64,000 bases of DNA, taken from assembly GCF_008831285.2 (NCBI RefSeq), contig NC_045150.1, positions 4,912,001-4,976,000 on the forward strand. Direction: 5' to 3'. The translations under genes and the position numbers were made by a program. The DNA comes from Nymphaea colorata. Its lineage: Eukaryota > Streptophyta > Magnoliopsida > Nymphaeales > Nymphaeaceae. Below, one piece after another: positions 22,352-34,925 of the stretch. Numbering within the stretch: position 1 is the stretch's first letter; each line of letters opens with the position of its first letter. The notes beneath the pieces are model-generated. The model made no database searches and was not told the DNA's origin. It worked only from the letters and a program-made list of their open reading frames with translations.

Positions 22352-25171
22352 TGTAACACCCCATGCCTTGGCAGGTATGGCTGGAGCGGGTCCAGACCCC
22401 GACCTGAGCTCCACGTGTGAAGAGGAGCCTAACGCCTCTTCTCCCTCGTCTTTCCTCTCGGTCTCCCTCTTTGTTGCCTCTCTTGTTGTAAGTGAGTGTC
22501 CGACGCAGAGAAGAAGAAGGTAGAGGTCTGTGCAGCGGCGACAGAAGAGAAGGGCAGCAACAGCTGTGGTGCTCAGGTGAACCCTCTCTTTGGCACGTTC
22601 TTTCTCTACTCGAGCTCTCTTCCCATGTCTCCTAGTTCCTCCACTCTCTCTCTCTCCCGCACAGCCTCCCTCCTGCGCAACCCTCTCCCCTCTTTGTCAA
22701 CGCCCTCTCTCTGCCCACGCTCTCTCTACCCACACTCTCCCTCTCTACACGCCCTCTTTCTCTCGCACCTGCTTTGTCTCCCACACCACTCTCCTTCTCC
22801 TTCTCACCAGTTCTCTCCCGCACGATCCCTTTCCTCTGCTACCTTCTCATCTCCAGTCTCCCACACTCTCTCCCCTTTGTCCAAACTCTCTTGGTCAGTC
22901 TTCCTCTCCTCATTTTCTATTTGTTTTCCCCTCTCCTTCTTTGTTATGGGTCACATTTCACTCATAGCGCCTCTCACCTTCAGCTGAACCTCATTCTCAT
23001 AGCTGACTACCTTTTTCTAATGGCAGACCTCTCTTTTAACCTCTCTTTCGCTAAATCTCACCCTATTTATTGTTGTTTTGTTGGTTTGCAGCTTGGGGAT
23101 GCATTTTTTCCCTTATAACAGCGAATAGAAGGCATTGGTGATGACGGCATTGAATGACTTTAGCCGTTGGGGATCAATCAAGAACTTGAGGTGGCTGCCG
23201 GGAATACTACAATAGTTTGGACTCTAAGATTGGGGTGAGCGCGGTCTAATCGAGCTTAAATTGCCTAATAATTTTTGTTGGTGCATGTATAAATAATGAT
23301 TTGCATGCTGGACTTATGATTTGATGATTTAGAATGCATGTTAGCGATTTTGCTTTTTGGGGAAAGTTTAGGACTATTTTAGAGGGGCGAAGAACCACGT
23401 CTACAATGATCTTTCAAGCATGACGAGTCGATTTTTGAAGAGATTTGGAAACATGATAGAGATTTTGATAATGTTGAGAAGGTTTAGAACCGCTTTATCA
23501 AGCTCAGGAAATATGCTTCTATTGATGTGCATATACGTCGTATGTTGGAAAGCTTAATTGCGGGGTAGATGTCTCAACTAAGAAAGCAATGAAGAAACAT
23601 ATTAGTGATTGGTTCAAATAGAAAGTGTGGGGCTTAAATCGTTTGGTGACAACCTCAAAGAGTTGGGAAGATACCTATTGGGAGGCTTTGGGTTGATACT
23701 ACCCGTCGACACCCTCTTAAGGCGATGACCTATGCCTCAATGATCGTATTTTATATTTGAATAGATTGTAAAATTGAACAAGTAGAAAATTTATCATTTA
23801 ATTATGTTTGCAGGTACATCAGGCACGTCAAGTAAACCTTGAGTGAGAAAATTCGAAGATTGAGGCATTTTGGTGTAGTTTAACAATGCGGGGTAGGTAT
23901 GGCGACATTCGAGGCAAATCCCTGCCTGGGGCCAACCTTTGAATGTGTGTTTTCAGGATTGTTGGATCCACTGTGTTGTGATTGAGTGTATGTATGCCTG
24001 TGATTGATATGTTATGAGATAATTTTTGTTTTGAAAATCATTATAAGTTTTATTTCGAGAATTACAATTCAATTGCATGTGCATGCTAGAATTGATAACT
24101 TCTTAAGACAGATGAGGTGGGATATCGAGTCGAGTGTCTCCTCGACCCCAAATGTGCATTAGAAAGCATCCTAAAATGATAATTGTATGCGACAGCTACG
24201 AGTCAACCACGTATTGAGACTACTGTCTGTGGTTTGGCTAAGTTTTAAAAGATCTGATAGATGTGTGTGATTAATGTGAATGTTGTGATAGGTTGCACAT
24301 GAATTGTCATTGGCTGAATGTAAATGAATGAAACTGAAGGGTAGTTGTACCCATAATGTTATGACGGCTAGCTAAGAATGTTAACTATATGTGTAGCCCT
24401 CGTGTGGAGGCAATTAGATGCGTAGGTACACTCGTGAAGTGAACTAACCTCCTGACTGTAGGTCGCCTATGGTGTGCATGTGCATGTGTTTGCACCCACA
24501 TGAACTGTCAATTCACTAAAGCTAATGTAAATGAAAAAAAATGTGAATGAAGTGTGTGTGAATGAAGTGATTGTGAATGATGTGTTCAAGCATGAATTGC
24601 ATGTGACTAATGAATGTGCTATTATGGTCATTGAGTGGCTTTTACATGTCGTAGTATATGTGAAGGGCTTCCATGACAAGTCATGTGAATATATGCCCTA
24701 TCATGACATGATAGTGATTTTCTTTCATATTTGTTATATCTCATATTTGAGTCCTTAATTAGAGGGTCAGGGATTTATCTGGCTTGTCGCCATATTGCGA
24801 AGGCTAAGCCTTCAGTTGTCTTTCTTTTTCAGGTTTTGGCAGATCCGGGGCAGCAAGTTGGTCAGATGGCTCTTCTCCCATCCTACATGAGAGGTTTTGG
24901 GTTTATTGTAGTGTCAGTGCGTCTTGTTTTAGTCATATTGATGTCTTGTTTGTTAGACATCAATGTTGTGATTTGAAGGCATTTTTGTCATATGTATTAT
25001 TGAGAAGTATGATGTGATTTTTGTATGAACTAAAAATTGATATATAAATAAAAGTTTTTCTCATTGTTTTGAATTGCATAGCTTATTTCCTTTTGAATCG
25101 TTGTGTCGTCGCACCTCATTTTTTTATGTTTAAAAAAAAGTTATTTTAGGTCAAAGAGTTGGTGTGTGACA
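22352..25171 (+). repeat. 3' LTR (2820 bp)
   Basis: Starts TGTAACACCCC and ends GTGTGACA. It matches the 5' LTR over its length apart from two large indels (see the 5' LTR) and many transitions. It retains the intact TG...CA ends. Confidence 0.95.
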
Positions 25172-25176
25172 CATGC

Positions 25177-27140
25177 AATGGGCATTTTTTCAACCATCTA
25201 ACAGAATTACAAAATTGTAGGTATAATACAAGGTTCATGAAAAGCTAATTACGATTCATGCAAGAGGCTTCTTTGTGGTACGTAGAATAATGATAGCAAA
25301 TCGAGATGAATTTTTCTTTACAATTATTTTAAGGTAGATAATCTGCCTTTTTATTTCTCGTATATTTTTCACTGTCCATGTTAACTTTATGAAAACAGAT
25401 ACAAGTAAGAAAACCGAGAAGAAAAAATAACATAGAAACCTATTTATTACTGATTAGTGTCTCCAACTCAAATCAAACAATCATGATAATGGTATTCATT
25501 TGATAGATTCATTCAACTAGTATAGGGGGCAGTTTTCTCAACTAAACTCACATCAAACAATCTTGAAAATTATATTTGTTTGGCAGATTCGTACAACTCA
25601 TGCAATGGACATTTTTTTAACCACACTCAAACCAAACAGTCACCAAAATAGTATTTGTTTGACAGATTCATGCAACTCATCCAAGAGGCATTTTTTCAGC
25701 CACTCAACAAAATCACAAAATCACAGGCATTATATAATAGCTAACTATAAACTAATCATGACTCATGCACGGGGCTTTCACGTGGTATGTAGAATGATGA
25801 TAGTATCTCGGGGTGACTTCTTTTTTAGCAATAACTTTACTGGACTTGTTACCCAATCTCAATAATATTTCGAGCTTGTTACCTAGAACTTCTTCTTGTT
25901 GTTATTCAGATAAATTTATAGCCCACCTTTGATATGTTTTTTTGTCGAAAGGCAAAATTTTGTCTAACATCAAATGGTATCAATTTTTTCGTGAACAGAA
26001 ACAACATATTCTCCACGTTCAATTCTAGATAAGAGTCTATGTTAAGAGGGTTAGGAGGCAGACAATATGTCTTCCTATTTTTTGTGTCTCTTTGATTGTC
26101 TATATTAACCATAAGAATCAGATAAAACCTAGACAAAGAAAAAGAAAAAACAACACAAAAAACAAAAAAAGACCACAAAAATGAAGGGGACACCCTTTTA
26201 TAACTGATTAGCTATTTTTCACTCAAATCAAACAATCATGAAAATAATATTCGTTGGATGTACAACACATGCGAGGGACATTTTTTTCAACCACACACAA
26301 ATCAAACAATCACAATAGTATATTTGTTTAGCAGATTTGTACAACTAAAATTAAGCCATTATTTTAAACCACACTTAAATCAAAGAATCACGAAAATGAT
26401 ATTAGTTTGACATATTTGTATAACTCATGTCAAGGCCATTTTTTCAACCACTCAACAGAATCGCAAAATTACAAGTATTATGCAGTAGTTCATGATAAAC
26501 TAACTTTGACTCATGCAAGGGGCTTTCACGTGATACATAGAATGATGACAGTATCTTAGGATGGATTCTTCTTCACAATAACTTTGTTTGACTTGTTACC
26601 CATCCCAATGACATTTTTGTTACTAAGCACTACTTTTTGTGTTTTTTAGATAAATGTGAAACCAACCTTCAATATGCTTTTTGTACAAAGGTAAAGTACT
26701 ATCCAACATCGGATGGAGTCAATTTCTTTGTGAATAGAAATTGTAAATTCTCCATGTTGAAATCTGGATAAGTTTCTACATTAAGACAAATAGGTGGTAG
26801 CTAATTTGTCTGCCTATTTCTTGTCTCTTTCACTTTCTCTGTTAGCCATAAGAAAACAAATAAAAGTTGGAAAAATAAGAAGAAGAAAACATATAAAACG
26901 AAGACAAACGACAAAGATGAAGATGACTCACCTATTTATAACTGATCAGCCTCTCGCCACTTAAACCAAACAATCACAAAAATGATATTCATTTGACATA
27001 TTCATACAACTGATGCAGTAGACATTTTTTTCAACCACACTCAAACCAAATAATCACGAAAATTATATCAATTTAGCAAATTCGTACAACTCATGCAAGG
27101 GGCAATTTTTTGAACCACACTTGAATTAAACAGTCATGGA
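25177..27140 (-). repeat. Gene-derived repeat array, right part
   Basis: Continuation of the array after the retrotransposon. It has three more long units, near 25304 (internally deleted), 25817 and 26560, and further ~80-bp minisatellite units. It fades near 27140 (GAATTAAACAGTCATGG). The unit at 25906-26193 keeps a 95-residue open frame on the minus strand, with DNQRDTKNRKTYCLPPNPLN and LFTKKLIPFDVRQNFAF. Confidence 0.8.
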
Positions 27141-27249
27141 AAATATAAGGGACAGCTTACCATCTGCCAACTTGATATGCTGAGTGTAGAAAACTTTATC
27201 AATGGTGAAAATAGCTTTGGCTAATTACAGAATTGTCATATGCTCATGA

Positions 27250-28404
27250 ACCAATCATCTACATCATACATGGGTCATTGGTAGAGGCACCAACAGAGAA
27301 GGTTAAGTCCATTACTATGGTGAAGCCTGATGTAGTGAAGGATCTCTGAGCGAGAATGAGATCATATCCAACCTTGCTTAAATTCAAAGAATATGAGTCA
27401 GGTGTAGAGGAACCAGTGGAGGCCTCGACCAGAGATCTTGTAGCCTGTGAGGAGCCTACCTCCACCATGCCCTTGTGGACCAGCTGCTGGATGGAGATGA
27501 GAATGCTTATCCCAACATCAGTCTTCCAAAAGACCTAACTTGCTACAATTGGTGCATTGAAATTTGTCACGACCAGCACCACAACATGTACCTCATCCTC
27601 TAGCTCCAACATATGAGCCTTGACCATGTCCTCTTGATACCGCAAGAGCAAAAGCAGATGTGTCATGTGTAAGCTATGAGAGGGTGATTGTAAGATGACT
27701 CAGACTATTACATGTGTCTGCTAAGTCGAAAAGATCACTTCATATAAGAATTTGTGTCTTACCCACGAAATACTCTAAAGATAACCCAAAAAAATAAATT
27801 TCACCATCATCAAAGATTCAAAGTATGATGCATAATAGTGCTGACATCATGGGGGAATGACTTTTAACCTTTCATAAGCAGCAGTCAAAGTGACAAAATA
27901 TTAGGATAAGTCTTGGTCACTTTGCTGTCTTTTGTATAATTCATCATTCACCTATAAAATTTTGATGACAATAGTAGTATGAGAATAAGTTTTCCTCAAG
28001 AAAGACCACTTATCTTTGGCCTTAGCATAGTATGTGATTATTGGGGCTATATGAGGCACCACGTTATTCATAATCCATGACATCACAATGTTGTTATCTT
28101 CATCATGCAGCATGCTTGCCTTTCTTCTCGACACATTCATTTTTTCAAGAACATACTGCTTTCTATGATCTGTTGTAGACATCATGAAAACTCTATACGA
28201 GATTTCATAGTTTGTCCCATTCAAATTGAATGCAGTACCATGCGAGATTGAATTTGCAGTCATCTTATATTTATTAGAAACTTCAGATTTATTACTATCA
28301 ACCATATTGATTGCTCCAACCAAAGTCCAATGGACAATATACGTGTGTATAAAATACAACAATAAAAAGTAACAGCAAATGCCTCTACTACTCAAGAATT
28401 TCAT
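27250..28404 (-). pseudogene. Ty1/copia Gag relic
   Basis: The minus-strand open frame (28404-27952) contains TAFNLNGTNYEISYRVF, HDEDNNIVMSWIMNNVVPHI and AKDKWSFLRKTYSHTTIVIK. This is the Gag pattern of Ty1/copia elements (UBN2-type: F.L.G.NY..W...M, W...D..I..WI, ...W..L...Y.). The reading continues past stops into a QSDQDLS.YF-like stretch near 27900. Sequence down to about 27250 is probably the rest of Gag but is too decayed to read. No zinc knuckle or protease is visible. Confidence 0.7.
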
Positions 28405-28843
28405 TGAACAGTCGACAAAGAAGAAACAATCCTCATGCCACCTTCACGACCCTAAAATGTTTGAAAAAAAAATATGTTGATGCTTGTTGTTGCTTTCAAC
28501 ATCAGTGTCTTAAATATCATGTACATAGTCTCCCACTGGCATACTTCTGCAAATCCACACCACATAGTCTACTCCAAAGCAACAATGCTATTTGTTCTAT
28601 GATTAGCAGCAGTGACAGTTCATCTCTATGATCAACAACAATGTCTCTGCTATACGCGAACCACTTTAGGATCTGATCACATGTTCTACATAGTTATGAT
28701 CAGGTTCTCCTCCACGTAGCTCTTATTCCACCGACCAGCAGGCGGTATAGAAGAGGAAGAAGATGAGAAGAGAGAAGAAGAGGAAGAAGATAGAGGAAGG
28801 GTCACTAGGAAAAGAACTTGGCTGCCAACGTTAGAAGACAATC

Positions 28844-28856
28844 TGCTCTGATACCA
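28844..28856 (-). other. Primer binding site of the minus-strand copia relic
   Basis: TGCTCTGATACCA on the plus strand is the exact reverse complement of TGGTATCAGAGCA, the initiator tRNA-Met primer site. It lies between the Gag relic and the LTR, in the correct order for a minus-strand element. Confidence 0.92.
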
Positions 28857-29043
28857 TGTTATGGTGAGAGAGAAGAGAAATAGAATTCTTAATTAACTTA
28901 CCCTAATTTCAAGAATAAAAGAGATTAGGGCTGGCAGCACAAATTTACAATATTAGTCTAGGCAAAATAAGATAAAACATTAAAGACACACTTTAACTTT
29001 CTAATATTATAAAAATACTCTAAACGACTAAAGGCATTGAACA
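28857..29043 (-). repeat. Probable short copia 5' LTR
   Basis: Directly next to the primer site, this stretch starts TGTTATGG and ends ATTGAACA on the plus strand, so both strands begin TG and end CA. The inner boundary is firm because it abuts the PBS. The outer boundary (29043) is inferred from the TG...CA rule, since no second LTR copy is available for comparison. Confidence 0.55.
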
Positions 29044-29084
29044 AGTTGTTTACAATTAGATGTTGATAGTTCAAGTCAGTGTAA

Positions 29085-30130
29085 TAAGCCAGATTTGTGG
29101 CACAGTCCCTTAGGTTATTATAGTCTTGGTTTGATTGAGAAATTTATATCAAAAAGAGTCACTTGTGTCATTCTAGTCATGGTTTTATTGAAAAAATTTT
29201 GTCGTAGAATCTTGTGTACAATCCAATGTCTTGGAGTTCTAATGTCAAAAAATGTTCGAGTTGTGGACTTTGTAAGAGCCACATACTTATTTTCCATGTT
29301 TTAAATAAAAGCACTTTCAAAATTTTTTTGAAATTGTCTATTCTTATGTCTATGGACCAGCTCCCATTAATTATTTATCTAGTTCGAATTACTACGTTCC
29401 ATTTATTGGTTCCTAGTATCTATATACTTGGATTCGCATTGTGAAACATGAACAAGAAGTGTTTCATATATTATGAGAGTTTCATGCCTTAATCCAAAGT
29501 AAATTCTCATCCAAAAATGTGCACTTTCAATGTGATGGAGGGGGAGAATATTCTTGAAATTAATTTATTCACTTTCTACATGAAAATGAGATAACTTAAT
29601 AAATTTCTTGCCCATATACTCCATGGCAAAATGGACTAACTAAATACAAGCATCAGCCTATTGTAAGCTCCATAAGCATGATGTTTGATGGCTATGTGCA
29701 CTTTGTGGTCTAAGGCTTTTTAGACAGTTGAGCACATATAAATTGCTTGCCTATATCATTTTGGAGTCTAAATTCCCTCATTTTACTCTTTTTGCTCGGC
29801 ATCCATATTATAGTGAGCTAAGAGTTCTCATATGTGTATTTCATGTTCATATTGATGCACCAATTGAGAAATAAGTTTCGGGACAAGACAGTCTAATGTA
29901 GGTTTGTTGGAAATTCAATTGAACATAAGGGGTTTAGATGTTATGATCCAATGGGTCAATGCATCAGAATTTCCAAGGAATATGGTGTTTAATGAGCAAA
30001 TTTCAACATTCCTGTGGAACCTTCCCAACCATTTGAGGTGTATGATGCTTGGATGAGTGCTGAGTTGTTCACAAACAACACTCAGGGATCACAATTCCCT
30101 TCTGAGTTGTCAACTTTTTCACATGCATGA
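29085..30130 (+). pseudogene. Ty1/copia integrase relic
   Basis: Read across stops and shifts, the plus strand shows the GAG-pre-integrase start LWHSPLGYYSLGLIEKF. Integrase pieces follow: VHFQCDGGGEYS near 29520-29555 and ISCPYTPWQNGL near 29605-29640. Near 29915-29990 come CRFVGNSIEHKGFRCYDPMG and ISKEYGV. In intact copia elements these read DGGGEF, CPYTPQQNG and CVFLGY...KGYRCYDP. Protease and RT are absent. It points the opposite way to the Gag relic on its left, so the two come from different insertions. Confidence 0.78.
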
Positions 30131-30331
30131 TGCCCCAAACTCCTTTTTTATTAGGGCTACTATCCTCCGCATCTTCTATTTTTTTTTCTTTATATTTTGA
30201 AAAAATTAGTCAGTGTGGCTTTTGATGAGGAAAGGCTTCTTTTCTCGGAACTATATAAATCTTTGTCTTGTGCTTTTTGTTTTCAACTTATCTTCTTGGT
30301 CTAAGAGTGCTAGAGAACATCATTCCTAACA
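30131..30331 (+). repeat. Possible copia LTR end
   Basis: A stretch with a TATATAAAT box (about 30251-30259) ends CATTCCTAACA, resembling the U3-R-U5 part of a copia LTR. No second copy is present for comparison, so this is a guess from composition and the CA terminus. Confidence 0.25.
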
Positions 30332-31654
30332 GATGTGAGGAGGTAATGGTCACCTAACAAATTCCTATTATATAGGTCATTTTACAGTTAGGAGGGAACG
30401 GTGCAAATAAGGGGAGATAGATGCTTAGAGTCAGGTACCATTGCCGCCATAGCATGTGAGAGTAGAGGATGTCAATGGTGTAGGTGGTCAGTGAGAAGGG
30501 GTGACAAATCAATGAAATCAATGAGGAAAACACAAGGGATGTCTCAGTGTCATCATGTTATTTCTAGTAGAGTTGGTAGGCTTGTGGTTTGAATTAATCA
30601 AGAAGCTCGTGATCAAACTAACAATTTTATCTTTCTACATATAAGCCTTATGTTCAATGCTTGAAAAAACAGAAAAGGAAAATGAGCTAGAACTGTCAAA
30701 GGAAGGGCCACAGGTAAAATGAACTATCTGCTGTTATCAGCAACTTTATTTAAAGAAAAGATTTAAAAAAAAAAACTAGAACTTAACACCCACATTATAG
30801 ATATATATTTAGACTGTTAAATTAAATATGGACTTGAACACGTGACTTGACTCGTTTATTCGTTCTCAAATCCTCCACTTCAATGTGATGCTTGACATTC
30901 ACTGGTTGTAAAAAGATTATATGTAGGGAGGGGATGTACATCTGCCTCTTTATTAAATGGAAAATATTCTCTGATTGACTCGTCTGGTTTTGTGTGTACA
31001 TCTGCATGTGGTTTTCTAATATGAAGCTGCAGTAGCAGAACCACTAATCTATTGTGGAATAGTTCCCAATGAACTAGATACCATTTCAAGAAATTGTGTA
31101 CTTTATGTTTATTTTTAGTTATGTTTGAGATGCAATATAGTGGCGAGTTTAGGTCCCCCAATCCTTTATTAGAAGATTGAATGAACAAAACAAACACGAG
31201 AAATTAAGAATATACAAAAGAGGATGCTAAGCCTGACTGTGCAATTAATTTAACCCCATTCAAGCTTTAGGGGTATGGGTTTTCTCAGAAGGCCAATAGC
31301 CTCCCATCCGCGGTTTAAATTCTATATTTACAAAATTTTCTTACGGTTACTGACACTCAAAATAACTATTGAGATTACCATATTTACTGCTACTTATTTC
31401 AACCATTTGAAAGGACCTTCAAGCATAATATTATTGCCCCCAAAATGTGACAACTTATGTTTGACCTGTCCATGTTTCTGAAGTGTCGAAGCTATTCACT
31501 TCTGTATACAAGGGTCCACTCTTTTTTCCATAATGACAATCTAGACTGTCAAGTCAATTGGAGAAGCTTGACATTTGCTGAAGCTATATAAACGGGATTT
31601 GAAATAGCATCCTACTGGATGTGACTTTGGATTCCATGAAAAATAATTACTCTT

Positions 31655-31660
<6 letters not shown>
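30332..31660. other. Gene-free stretch
   Basis: No exon, RNA gene or known repeat is recognised. Short open frames here have no family resemblance. Confidence 0.45.
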
Positions 31661-31707
<47 letters not shown>

Positions 31708-31728
31708 TTTTTTTTTTTTTTTTTTTTT
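31661..31728. repeat. (TA)n followed by poly-T
   Basis: About 42 bases of TA repeat, then ATTA and a ~22-base T run. Confidence 0.95.
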
Positions 31729-31749
31729 CCTGTGGTGAAACCAAACTCA

Positions 31750-34695
31750 AAACAGGAACTTAACTGTTATCTTGATAGGTGAAAGGGCCATAAGAGTTTC
31801 AGAATTTAAGTGTCTTGTATTAGTGTTAGTGCCATCCAACTGTGCAAAAGGAGCTTTGAAAGTGCTGTCATTTTGGAAGCTGCTTCTGTTTGGGAGGGAG
31901 AAAAGTTGCATGTTATCAAGAAGTAATTTCAGGTTCACATACGCAGACAGGCACAGAGTAGTTTGAAATGTGCCCACCAAACTATACACCTGGAAGCATT
32001 CTCAAGTTTTCTTTTTTGGTTAATCCACACACACCCGTTCATCACTTGCACTCAGTTTTTTGTTTATTCGTGAAACATCAACTACTAATTACACCAAAGA
32101 AATGGAAGGAGCAACCTTGATCAAAATCCTAATATTCATGTTAAGACTTGAAGAAAGTCAAGAAGTCCAGTACCAAAGGTGCATTTGCTCGCAAAATGTC
32201 GTAAGCATATGCCCAATGCTAGCATATTACCTGTGTAAAAATGTGCAACCATATTTTATTTCTTTTGGCAAAAAACATGGAGAATTTAGTTTGAATGCAT
32301 TTTATCCTAAAAAGGAAAAATAAATAAATTCTCTTGACAAAACTTTTACAACTTTTAAACAGTCGCTTAGGGGAAGAAAAAAATCAAATTGTATTTTATT
32401 AGGACTGTTTAAGAATGGGGCATCTATGTTTGTGGGTGTGTATGTGCGTCTCTCTTTAGCATGCTTGCACGCAATCTCATGCAATCACATGAATGAATAC
32501 ACTTGTCTCAAGAGGCGCAGCATAGTTGGGTAGTGTGTGCTTAGATGGTAACTCCCTGCTTCAATTATTGTGGGTGTTACTTCCTTAGAACACAAAATGT
32601 GGGGGTGCTCTGTCGAACTGAAGGCAATTCTTGTGGGTGTTACTTCCTTAGAACACAAAATGTGGGGGTGCTCTGTTGAACTGAAGGCAGCATGCTGCCC
32701 ACCTAGAACCCAACTTGCAGGCTGGGGGACTTGTGGAACCTTTGGACCTCTTTTTTTTAGTGCTAAGTTAACCTCCTATTCACCCGAAAATCACATGAAT
32801 GGATTTTTTTTATGTTTGCCTTTGTTAGTGACCTAATTTTCGATCTCCCTTGCTACATCTTTCTATTGGTTTGCTTCTTATTTCTTCTAGCCTATAAACA
32901 AATGAACAATTCCAATGTAGATATATGTAAATAGTAAAGTGCAACAGCTTTGGCAATCAAAGGGGTAGGACTCATGAAACATTTGGCTTTTTATGGATGC
33001 CAAGACATATCAATAGGTTTTCGTGCCTAACCCACTGTTCTGCAGCTATTCTATATAGCACCAGCAACAGCTATTCTAGTCCATGTTGGGGTGGCTATTA
33101 CGTTTCCACCAAAATAACAAAGACTGAACAATTAAAAAAATCTCATTTAAACCATAGCATGAATTTCAGAATTCAATATGAAAAGAAACATGAGTGGTTT
33201 AAGGTGTAACAATAATTTTTGATGTGATTATTCATACTGACGTCAAACTCTGAACTTTTCATAGGTTGGCAGTCTTCATGATGCATGTCTAACAAAAGGA
33301 AACATTGGGAGACACACAGAGACACACTGGGAGCAAATGTCTGGATATTACTTCCATGCAGGCATAACCTGACAAATTATGTTATTGTAACTGGCTGATA
33401 AAACAAGTATAAAATAAATATATGAAGCATGTAGGCATGTCTTCATAAATAAAAACCATGCTGGCCGGCCAAAATGGTAGTGCATGTAGTTGGTTGGGTA
33501 AGAAGTCTCTCTCTCTCTCTCTCTCTCGTTGATTATATTTTCACGTTCTTGAAACTTTAGGGTTAAACTTGGATCTGGTGCTGCTGTGCACTAAATCTTA
33601 TAACACATCCAACCCACTTTAATTTTTAACTTCAACAGCCCCCTTGAGGACCCTTTTTTTTGTTTTTTTGCTTCAAAAGAAGTAACATACCTGGTCAGGT
33701 TGAGAGACTAGTGAAAATCAAGTCATTAATTCAATTCTTATGGACACTACTCCTCTGAACTCCAAATGATGGATGTGTGATACTGCAGTTGGGAATTATA
33801 CTACTCTCCGTTTAGGTTCCAAAGTAGCCTTGGATCCTAAAATGAATGAAAGAAAAGGGGGGCTTGGGCTCCCTGGGTAGCCAAAAAGGCTCAAGCTTTT
33901 TATTGAATTAAAGGGAAGAAAAATCCAATGTGTTCTGCATAATTTTTTTTCCCCTAGGAAGATTAAAGAAAATCAAGTCTGTCATGCATTTAATGACCAT
34001 GTGCGTCACTTCCACTGCAAAATAACTTTCACACTCTTCTCCGAAAGATCTCCTATGCAATCAAGTGACCGTTTCAATGAAGGACAAAAGGGAAAAACCA
34101 TGCCTAGAAGAACTAGCATCTTCAGCAGCATTTTTACTATATAAATCGAATGAAGACGATAATCTTCCTGCTGATTTTTCAACATGGTGTTATGTCAGAA
34201 GCTAATACCCTATGAACGTACGTTTCCATCAAAGGGACTTCCATTTTGATTTTCAAACTACAAGATGAAACTAGGAAAGCAGTGGTCGTTTTATCGTTGC
34301 ATGGTGCCAATTTAGGGCCTGTGTTCTGCAAAACTCTTACCACATAATAGGCCAAGATGTTTCATGGCTTCAAATGGTCCATGAGATCCAGACACCTCTT
34401 TTTCCAAGCATTAATTTTTCCCCTTCGGTTATGTGCAGTTGTAGTCCTCACACAAGGTCTTTCGAAGCAATCAACAGACATTCCATGTGGAAGAGGACAC
34501 CAGCATTAATGAGAAATAGATTGCACTGAATTTACCGATGAAAAGGGTCCCATCTCCGGCTCTCAGTTGTGGTGTCATGCCATTCACGTAGGTTCATACT
34601 TATGGCTGGCATTGCATTGAGGCCATTGGCCTCTCCAAGGTCTCCAGTTGGATTGATGTGCTCTTCTTTCGGAGAAAGATATATGCTCATTAGCC
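31750..34695. other. Gene-free stretch
   Basis: No gene is recognised. It holds a 63-bp tandem duplication (32569-32694) and a CT microsatellite at about 33507-33528. The rest is AT-rich intergenic sequence. Confidence 0.45.
32569..32694. repeat. 63-bp tandem duplication
   Basis: Two almost identical units, TGTGGGTGTTACTTCCTTAG..., start at 32569 and 32632. They differ at the C/T in CTGTCGAAC/CTGTTGAAC and at the last bases. The period is a multiple of three, so an open frame passes through both, but nothing suggests coding. Confidence 0.95.
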
Positions 34696-34696
34696 T

Positions 34697-34925
34697 GAAG
34701 GGGCATAGACTAGCTGGTTGGGTTAGAGGTCTGTGGGAAAGCAGGTTTCTAGTTTGATTTTCATGGGTGCTATGCACTTGCGTCTTAAGGTGGTGGGGTG
34801 TGGCATCTAATTAAGTTAAACGATGCACTGCTGCTATTATTGATGCCGACGTAGGTTAGAACCCTGGAGGCAGGGGGATGCCTTTGGGCCTGGATTCGGG
34901 CAGTAGGGATGAACCTCTAGCTTAA
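34697..34925 (+). mobile_element. tRNA-derived SINE, copy 2
   Basis: The head is tRNA-like: GGGGCATAGACTAGCTGGTT contains an A-box-like word (TAGCTGGTTGG) at 34711, and AGTTTGATTTTC at 34751 is a decayed B box. The body (GAACCCTGGAGGCAGGGGG, GCCTTTGGGCCTGGATTCGG) matches the body of the SINE at 52233-52416. Termini are approximate and no target duplication was found. Pol III would transcribe an intact copy. Confidence 0.65.

Larger units (their letters stand above)
14741..25171 (+). mobile_element. Ty3/gypsy chromovirus-type LTR retrotransposon
   Basis: A 10.4-kb element with two LTRs of about 2.8 kb, a PBS resembling initiator tRNA-Met, gag, protease, RT, RNase H, integrase and a polypurine tract, in Ty3/gypsy order (integrase last). 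The target duplication is CATGT (14736-14740) and CATGC (25172-25176). Joining the flanks restores the local minisatellite motif CAACTCATGCAATGGGCATT. Long LTRs starting TGTAACACCCC and a C-terminal IPLVRVEW...STW motif suggest the Tekay/Del chromovirus clade (inference). Every gene has stops or frameshifts, and many LTR differences are C/T or G/A, so it is an old, methylation-decayed copy unable to move by itself. Confidence 0.93.

Noticed and set aside
32569-32836. 88-codon frame with a 21-residue repeat
   Set aside because: The repetition is the DNA-level 63-bp tandem duplication; nothing else supports coding.
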